This document shows, piece after piece, positions 33,468 to 39,229 of a stretch of DNA of 39,229 nucleotides (within the stretch, counting starts at the first letter, position 1; every line of letters starts with the position of its first letter). The notes beneath the pieces are model-generated. The model had not been told where the DNA came from. It ran no database searches and worked only from the letters and a program-made list of their open reading frames with translations. Source of the stretch: Chryseobacterium luteum (lineage in GTDB: Bacteria > Bacteroidota > Bacteroidia > Flavobacteriales > Weeksellaceae); contig NZ_JPRO01000034.1 of assembly GCF_000737785.1 (NCBI RefSeq), forward strand, positions 1 through 39,229, written 5' to 3'. Both the position numbers and the translations under genes were made by a program.

Positions 33468-35843
33468 CTAATCCCTGTTACCGCTTTTGGCCTGGCGTAC
33501 AGACTGACTGTCTTTCTGGTTGAACCGGTAAACCAGTGTCAGGCGGTACCGGGCTGCATTAGGAATATTAGTTTGGCTGATCTCATAATCTGTGCCTGCC
33601 GTTCTGCTGTTTAATTTCCGCAGGCCAAAGAGGTTGCTCACATCGAACATAAGCGTTGCTTTGTCTTTTAAAAAAGTTTTGCTGAACCCAAAATCAATAC
33701 TGTGCACGGCATCTGTACGGGTTTGGGCAGTAGCATTCGCATCCCTGAAATTATAGAGGGCCTGAAAAGCAAGTTTATTCTTTAATTTAATCTGTGTACT
33801 TACACGCGCTGTCAGTGTATTTCCCGAGTAATCGAAACTTTGATTCTGATAACTTCCTTTTTCAGCATAATGAAATACATTAAGTTCGGTGTTCACCTGC
33901 AGCCATTTGACAGGGTTATAGAGTACAGAAAGCTCAAAACCAAGACGTGTTTCTTTATTGATATTGACCGGCATGGTAATAAACAGACCGTCAGAATTCC
34001 GGAAAGTATAATCTTCGATCACTCCATTATTTCTCTGATAATAGAAGGACGGATTAATCGTAAGAGTTTTCCGGTTTTTAAGGAAAGCTATTTCAAATAC
34101 ATTAGCGTATGATGGATTAAGATCCGGATTGCCGGCGTAACGGCTGCTCAGATCAGTCAGCTCGTTAAACGGATAGATCATACCCAGCCGCGGCCTGTTG
34201 ATCCGCCTGCTGTAACTCCCCTGCAGAGTTGCCTGCTCACCGAAACGATAGCTGATGTTCAGTGTTGGAAACAGGCGGCTGTAATTCTTTTCGTTGGTAT
34301 AGCTGCCTGACCGGTCTTCAATGCCGATATGAGTCAGCTCACCGCGCAGGCCTGCCTGATAGCCTAAAGCTCCGGTTTTTCCGGAGAACTGCACGTAAGC
34401 ACTTCCGATCAGCTCCTTATACAGCAGATGATTGTCAATCTGATCAATAACCTCCCAGCCTCCTGAATTCTGCTGCTCTGCGATAAAGTCACTGTTCACC
34501 CTTCGGTCTTCCATTTTCAAGCCGAATTCCAGCGTAGAAGTGCTGTCCAGAGGCTGTACCATATCCGTCTTGATCATAAAATCCTTACTCTTTCCCATGG
34601 AGCCTGTCCTGATCATCGGTAAGGCAGCTTCATCAGGAAAGACTCTTGCTGTTGATAAGTTCCAGTCTTTATTACTGTCCCAGAAATCATACTGCATATC
34701 TACCGTTAACTTCTTGCCCGCCTTGGCGAAGCTTTTGGTATAATTAAATTCCAGCTGGTTATAGCTTCGTTTTTCCCATGATTCGCCGCTTCGGGTGAGA
34801 CTGCTGTCGGTAACACCTTTTTTGTCTGAATATAAATAGTTCAGCCTGGTTTTGTCATGGTCGTGCGTTGCATTCCGCATGAAAGCTGCAGTAATGGTAT
34901 TATGCCCGTTAATCTTGAAATCTGCACCAAAATAGAGTAATCTGGCATCATCATGACGGTTCTCATCCTGTCTCTGATTCAGGTATACCGGTACACCTGA
35001 AAGTCCTGTAGACTGTTTCATGGTATAGAGTCCGACATAATCCGACAGCCGGATACCGTAGGTTGCAAACAGGTTAATTCTGTCAGATTTATAATTCAGG
35101 CTGGGACTGATGCGGGTTTCATCAGGAATACCGCCAACCAGGCGCAGCTGTCCGCTGAAACCTCCTTTTTTATTCTTTTTTAAAATAATATTGATAATCC
35201 CGGCAGATCCGGCTGCATCGAACTGAGAAGAAGGATTTGTGATTACCTCCACCCGCTCTACCTGGTCAGCCGGAACCTGTTCCAAAGCATTCCCCTGCGT
35301 CAGTCCGGTACGGCGGCCATCAATCAGGACCAGTACATTACTGTTGCCACGCAGGCTGACAGCCCCATCAGGACTGACACTGACTGAAGGAACCATATTG
35401 AGCAGGTCGGTCACTGCACCGGACTGTGAAAGGACATCCTTCCCCACTTCAAACACTTTTTTGCCCAGCTTTAAACTGACCGGCCCTCGCTGTCCGGTTA
35501 CTGATACGGCTTCCAATAGTTTCGTATCAGGGTCTAAAATGATCGTTCCCACATTGGCCACCTCAGCAAGCGCAATCATTACAGGTTTACTTATGGTTTG
35601 ATAACCGATAAGGCTGTAGCTTATGATGTAGCTTCCCGCCTGAATATTTTCCAGCCTGAATATTCCCTTCGCATCCGAAATACCTGTGGCAACCGGCTGA
35701 TCAGAAATCCCCTTCAGTGTTACGGTTACATAAGGTACAGGTGTATCCGGCTTTTCGTGAATGATACCGTTTATCTGACCATTCTGTGCAAATAAACATT
35801 GGGCAGAAAAGAAAGTAAGAAAAAGGAGGGCTATTTGTTTCAT
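33468..35843 (-). CDS. TonB-dependent receptor/outer-membrane beta-barrel family protein
   Basis: A 791-residue protein. A signal peptide ends at ~residue 20 (LFAQNG). Residues ~23-100 form a carboxypeptidase-regulatory-like domain (GQINGIIHEKPDTPVPYVTV). Residues ~125-225 form a plug (SLRGNSNVLVLIDGRR, FDAAGSAGIINIILKKNKKG). The remainder is a 22-strand-type barrel of the OMP_b-brl_3 kind, ending YRFNQ with a 16-residue tail. Ligand unknown. It is divergent from the LytS/LytTR-type pair with 109 bp between start codons, which makes control by that pair plausible. Confidence 0.87.
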   Translation of the reverse strand: MKQIALLFLTFFSAQCLFAQNGQINGIIHEKPDTPVPYVTVTLKGISDQPVATGISDAKGIFRLENIQAGSYIISYSLIGYQTISKPVMIALAEVANVGTIILDPDTKLLEAVSVTGQRGPVSLKLGKKVFEVGKDVLSQSGAVTDLLNMVPSVSVSPDGAVSLRGNSNVLVLIDGRRTGLTQGNALEQVPADQVERVEVITNPSSQFDAAGSAGIINIILKKNKKGGFSGQLRLVGGIPDETRISPSLNYKSDRINLFATYGIRLSDYVGLYTMKQSTGLSGVPVYLNQRQDENRHDDARLLYFGADFKINGHNTITAAFMRNATHDHDKTRLNYLYSDKKGVTDSSLTRSGESWEKRSYNQLEFNYTKSFAKAGKKLTVDMQYDFWDSNKDWNLSTARVFPDEAALPMIRTGSMGKSKDFMIKTDMVQPLDSTSTLEFGLKMEDRRVNSDFIAEQQNSGGWEVIDQIDNHLLYKELIGSAYVQFSGKTGALGYQAGLRGELTHIGIEDRSGSYTNEKNYSRLFPTLNISYRFGEQATLQGSYSRRINRPRLGMIYPFNELTDLSSRYAGNPDLNPSYANVFEIAFLKNRKTLTINPSFYYQRNNGVIEDYTFRNSDGLFITMPVNINKETRLGFELSVLYNPVKWLQVNTELNVFHYAEKGSYQNQSFDYSGNTLTARVSTQIKLKNKLAFQALYNFRDANATAQTRTDAVHSIDFGFSKTFLKDKATLMFDVSNLFGLRKLNSRTAGTDYEISQTNIPNAARYRLTLVYRFNQKDSQSVRQAKSGNRD

Positions 35844-35952
35844 GATGTAAATTTAAACCGCGGATCTGTCCATTCACAGGAGAAACATCTGAACAACTCT
35901 ACAGGCTTGCCAACGACATCAGATTTTTCAAATTACCTTGTATATTTACATT

Positions 35953-37620
35953 ATGCATAATCTTATATTTTTATTGACACTGCTAGGTCTGCTGGCCACA
36001 CCTATTATCCGTAATGGAGATACTGCACCTGTTTATAAAACCGGGGATAATATGGCCTGGGCTGCTAAAAACTATAACGATAAAGACTGGTTAGAGACGA
36101 GAGGCAACACTTCGGACAGGATATTCTGGTCGCGGACACATCTTGACCTGCGGGAGGTAAAAAAAGAACTAATCCCTCTGGGACTTCAGATTGAATCTTT
36201 CGGATCATTTGAAGTGTATTGGGATGGTGTGCTGATCGGCAGAAATGGTAAGCTGCCTGAAAACGGCAACCCCGAAGTCCCAGGAACCGAAAGCAGCTAT
36301 TACAGGGTTCCCGAACATCTGATTTCACCCGGTCTTCATACGGTGGCCCTGCGCAGTTCACAATCATTATATCCGGATGTACAGCGGAGCATTGGATTTT
36401 ATATGCATAATTACACAACATTAGTGACCACACCACTGATTATTATGGCCTATATGAACCTGATGGCCGGAGCATTTCTGATTGCTGCAGTTTATTATTT
36501 TTTTCTTTATCTGAACAGCAGGCGCAGGCAGAAAGATATCCTGGTATTTGCCACTATCTGTCTTCTTTTTTTTGCTTTGCTGATCATAGAGTACCTGAAA
36601 TTCCATGTGGTTATTCCCTATTCTGAATTTTTCATACGCCTGGAGATCATCGGATGGCTGACCTTTGCCAATGCATTATTAGTCCCATGGTATTTTATTA
36701 TTCAGTTTAATTTCAGGAGGGGAAAATGGCTGATGGCTGCTCTCCTGCTGACACTGCTTGTGCTTTATTGGTTCAACTACGGGCATTATGACCTGACGGC
36801 CCGGCTCTACAGCCTGGCAATGCTGATAGCCGCTTTTATTGTGGTACTGAACGGCATCCTTCAAAAGGAAAAGGGAGGTTTTATTGCCCTGGCAGCCCTT
36901 TTGGCAAGTGCTTTGGTAAACAAGTTCGTATTTTATGACTTCGGTCTGTTCATCAGCTTTACGATCATTGTTTTGTCTATGCTTTATCTTCATTCTATCC
37001 GCACGAGTATCATAGAAGCGGAACACCAGAATGCTGTTTTACTTTCCTCAAGGTTACAGCTGGAACTGCTCAAAAAGAATATTCAACCTCACTTTTTAAG
37101 GAATACCCTGACTTCGATGATGGATTGGGTGGAAGAATCTCCCAAGGAAGGAGCCCGCTTCATCCAGGCACTTTCTACAGAATTTGATATTATGAATGAG
37201 ATTTCTGAACAAACCCTGATCCCCATCACCAAAGAACTGGAGCTCTGCCGGCAGCACATGTCCGTAATGGGTTTCCGTAAAGAAATCAATTATATATGGG
37301 AACAGACCGGAATAGATGAAACACAGGTGATTCCGCCCGCAATTATTCACACGCTGCTGGAGAATGGCATTACCCACAGTAAACCGCTGTCCGGAAATAC
37401 AATTCAATTTATCCTCCGGTATTCTCTATCAAAAGAGGCGCATCAGTATATTTTTGAAACCATTGCGAAGAACAGGCAGATTGTGACAGACCGCATGGGA
37501 GGAAACGGCTTTAAGTATATCAAAGCGCGCCTGACGGAAAGCTATGGCCAAAACTGGAAGTTCGAATCACATTCTACAGAAAACGGCTGGATATCTGTCA
37601 TTCAAATTTTAAGATCATGA
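35953..37620 (+). CDS. LytS-like sensor histidine kinase with 7-TM region
   Basis: The start is set at the ATG at 35953 (MHNLIFLLTLLG), giving 555 residues; an in-frame TTG at 35938 is less likely. Order: signal/first hydrophobic segment; periplasmic sandwich domain, ~residues 25-145 (SFGSFEVYWDGVLIGRNGKL); about seven membrane segments, ~155-350; His-kinase domain with IQPHFLRNTLTSMM (H380); N-box IPPAIIHTLLENGITHS; G-box GGNGFKYIKARL. The canonical PHFLFN reads PHFLRN (R383). It phosphorylates the response regulator whose gene overlaps its stop by 4 bp. The signal is unknown. Confidence 0.87.
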   Translation: MHNLIFLLTLLGLLATPIIRNGDTAPVYKTGDNMAWAAKNYNDKDWLETRGNTSDRIFWSRTHLDLREVKKELIPLGLQIESFGSFEVYWDGVLIGRNGKLPENGNPEVPGTESSYYRVPEHLISPGLHTVALRSSQSLYPDVQRSIGFYMHNYTTLVTTPLIIMAYMNLMAGAFLIAAVYYFFLYLNSRRRQKDILVFATICLLFFALLIIEYLKFHVVIPYSEFFIRLEIIGWLTFANALLVPWYFIIQFNFRRGKWLMAALLLTLLVLYWFNYGHYDLTARLYSLAMLIAAFIVVLNGILQKEKGGFIALAALLASALVNKFVFYDFGLFISFTIIVLSMLYLHSIRTSIIEAEHQNAVLLSSRLQLELLKKNIQPHFLRNTLTSMMDWVEESPKEGARFIQALSTEFDIMNEISEQTLIPITKELELCRQHMSVMGFRKEINYIWEQTGIDETQVIPPAIIHTLLENGITHSKPLSGNTIQFILRYSLSKEAHQYIFETIAKNRQIVTDRMGGNGFKYIKARLTESYGQNWKFESHSTENGWISVIQILRS

Positions 37621-38315
37621 ATATATTAATTATAGAAGATGAGGCCAGGATTGCCCGGCGACTGCAGCGTATGACAGCTGAATTCTTTGCGGATAAGCCT
37701 AACGAGATTATAGTCTGCGATTCTCTACAATCGGGACTGGATCAAATTGCCGCGCAGCTTCCCGATTTACTGCTGCTTGATCTTAATCTCAATGGTGATA
37801 ATGGTTTCGAGGTATTGGAGCAGATGGTAGCCGCTTCTTTTCATACGGTTATTGTTTCTGCCAATACTGATAAAGCGATCACTGCTTTTGCGTACGGGGT
37901 GCTGGATTTTGTCGCCAAACCTTTTGACCGGGACAGACTTTTTAAAGCTTTGACAAGGTTTGTAAGTCCTGCATTGAAACCGGATGAAGGAATCCGGTAC
38001 CTGGCTGTAAAAAGATCAGGACAGGTTCGTCTGATCAGCATTTCTGAGGTGATCTACATTAAGGGAGCCGGAATTTACACTGAGCTGCATCTTCGCAACG
38101 GGCAGAGTGAACTTCATGATAAGTCGCTTGAACATCTACAGCAGCTTCTTCCTGAAAGGTTTGAACGCATTCATAAATCTTACCTGGTTAATTTTCAACA
38201 GATTGAAAAGATCATCATCAACCCCGGCACACGGTATGGAGCATTGCTCAGAACGGGTGAGGTTCTTCCTGTGGGACGTTCAAAATATAAAGATCTGAAA
38301 AATAAGATGATCTGA
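37617..38315 (+). CDS. LytTR-family response regulator
   Basis: A 232-residue regulator. The receiver domain (1-~115) has E7/D8/E9, the phosphoacceptor D55 (LLLLDLNL), S81 and K101 (FVAKPFD). The LytTR DNA-binding domain (~126-230) shows EVIYIKGAGIYTELHL and FERIHKSYLVNFQQIEKI, then VLPVGRSKYKDLK. It overlaps the kinase stop codon (ATGA), so the pair is translationally coupled. The TonB-receptor gene across the divergent spacer is the nearest likely target. Confidence 0.92.
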   Translation: MNILIIEDEARIARRLQRMTAEFFADKPNEIIVCDSLQSGLDQIAAQLPDLLLLDLNLNGDNGFEVLEQMVAASFHTVIVSANTDKAITAFAYGVLDFVAKPFDRDRLFKALTRFVSPALKPDEGIRYLAVKRSGQVRLISISEVIYIKGAGIYTELHLRNGQSELHDKSLEHLQQLLPERFERIHKSYLVNFQQIEKIIINPGTRYGALLRTGEVLPVGRSKYKDLKNKMI

Positions 38316-38511
38316 TGTTGGAACCATATGTTTTCTCATTCATCTTTTTTCTCATCATAGAACTGAGTTCTGAAAAATTAGTTGGTCCCGAGATGCAGGT
38401 ATTGGATCAACGGATATAATTAACACAATTTTAACTTCAATTATGCGGTCCGGAAGTATTTTTATCAATCCATAAAGCTGTACTTTGCAGTCTTAATAAA
38501 ACAATGAAAAG

Positions 38512-39229
38512 ATGGGGCTATTTGATATGTTTACGCAGGAGATCGCAATGGATCTCGGAACTGCTAACACCTTAATTATACATAACAACAAAATCGTCAT
38601 TGACCAGCCCTCGATTGTCGCTATTGACCGTACAACAGGAAAGCCTATTGCGGTTGGAGAGCAGGCCAAACTGATGCAGGGGAAAACCCATGAAAATATC
38701 AAAACGGTCCGGCCGTTAAAGGATGGAGTGATTGCAGATTTTCATGCTTCCGAACATATGATCAAGGAATTCATTAAACAGATTCCCGGAATCAGGGGCA
38801 GATTTATTCAGCCTGCCCTGAGAATTGTTATCTGTATTCCTTCAGGGATCACAGAGGTTGAAAAAAGAGCGGTTAAGGATTCTGCACTGAAGGTCAATGC
38901 CAAGGAGGTAAAGTTGATCTATGAACCAATGGCAGCTGCTATCGGAGCCGGTATTGATGTTCAAAGTCCTGAAGGAAATATGATTATTGACATAGGCGGA
39001 GGAACTACTGAAATAGCAGTTATTGCACTTGGTGGCATCGTATGTGACAAGTCATTAAAAATAGCCGGGGATGTTTTTACGAACGATATCGCTTATTTTT
39101 TAAGGTCTTACTACAATTTATATATCGGGGAAAGAACTGCCGAAAGAATAAAAATTGAGATCGGTTCTGCACTGGAGGAGCTGGATTATCCTTTGGAAGA
39201 CATTCCTGTACAGGGAAGGGATCTGATCA
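38512..39229 (+). CDS. mreB: Rod-shape-determining protein MreB, partial
   Basis: The first 239 residues are present; the gene runs off the right edge. The start ATG at 38512 gives MGLFDMFTQEIAMDLGTANT, followed by phosphate-1 (DLGTANTLI), phosphate-2 (IIDIGGGTTEIAVI) and GDVFTNDI, all MreB signatures. MreB forms actin-like filaments that guide cell-wall elongation. The 196-bp spacer before it shows no clear -7 box. A second MreB paralogue elsewhere in the genome cannot be excluded. Confidence 0.93.
   Translation, partial: MGLFDMFTQEIAMDLGTANTLIIHNNKIVIDQPSIVAIDRTTGKPIAVGEQAKLMQGKTHENIKTVRPLKDGVIADFHASEHMIKEFIKQIPGIRGRFIQPALRIVICIPSGITEVEKRAVKDSALKVNAKEVKLIYEPMAAAIGAGIDVQSPEGNMIIDIGGGTTEIAVIALGGIVCDKSLKIAGDVFTNDIAYFLRSYYNLYIGERTAERIKIEIGSALEELDYPLEDIPVQGRDLI

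Overview
The window looks like a chromosomal segment of a Flavobacteriia/Weeksellaceae bacterium, most likely Chryseobacterium or a close relative (inferred from content, not from a database search). The grounds are: AT-rich DNA; a protein with a type IX secretion C-terminal domain; two TonB-dependent receptors with carboxypeptidase-D-like N-terminal domains; a DUF4249-type lipoprotein; Bacteroidetes-style -7 boxes (TAnnTTTG); and an MreB typical of this group. No tRNA, rRNA, CRISPR array or intact insertion sequence was seen.

Layout. 1-4.9 kb: the start of an RND efflux adaptor (runs off the left edge), its probable AraC-type regulator, a metallophosphoesterase, and a DHA2 drug exporter divergent from an Lrp/AsnC regulator. 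4.9-7.9 kb: dispersed palindromic repeats, a trans-aconitate-methyltransferase-like gene, a GATA microsatellite, and a T9SS-exported protein with a YadA-head-like middle and a coiled-coil stalk. 7.9-15.5 kb: a defence island, all on the minus strand: McrBC (type IV restriction), a helical hypothetical followed by degenerate 43-bp repeats, an XRE regulator, and a Septu-like PtuA/PtuB pair whose promoter sits inside a palindrome. 15.6-17.2 kb: a siderophore-interacting-type flavoprotein with its AraC regulator. 17.3-18 kb: a repeat element nested inside another. 18-21.2 kb: a TonB receptor plus DUF4249 lipoprotein operon. 21.6-23 kb: an unrecognised protein and an orphan T6SS Hcp/TssD tube protein. 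23.1-28 kb: ergothioneine genes egtD and egtB followed by an ABC importer (ATPase plus permease/binding-protein fusion) that I infer to be EgtV/EgtU. 28-33.4 kb: serine hydrolase, GNAT, acyltransferase, a lipoprotein and hypotheticals, with a second copy of the MITE-like repeat. 33.5-39.2 kb: an outer-membrane TonB receptor divergent from a LytS/LytTR-type two-component pair, then the start of mreB (runs off the right edge).

How genes work together. The clearest unit is egtD-egtB-egtV-egtU: synthesis and probable import of the thiol antioxidant ergothioneine in one locus. The second is the defence island, where McrBC would attack modified DNA and the Septu-like pair would act against phage. 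The third is the RND/AraC and MFS/Lrp drug-efflux region, where the intergenic DNA shows plausible operators. At least three families of short non-coding inverted-repeat elements are scattered between genes. One family has 3-bp TTA target duplications and behaves like a MITE.
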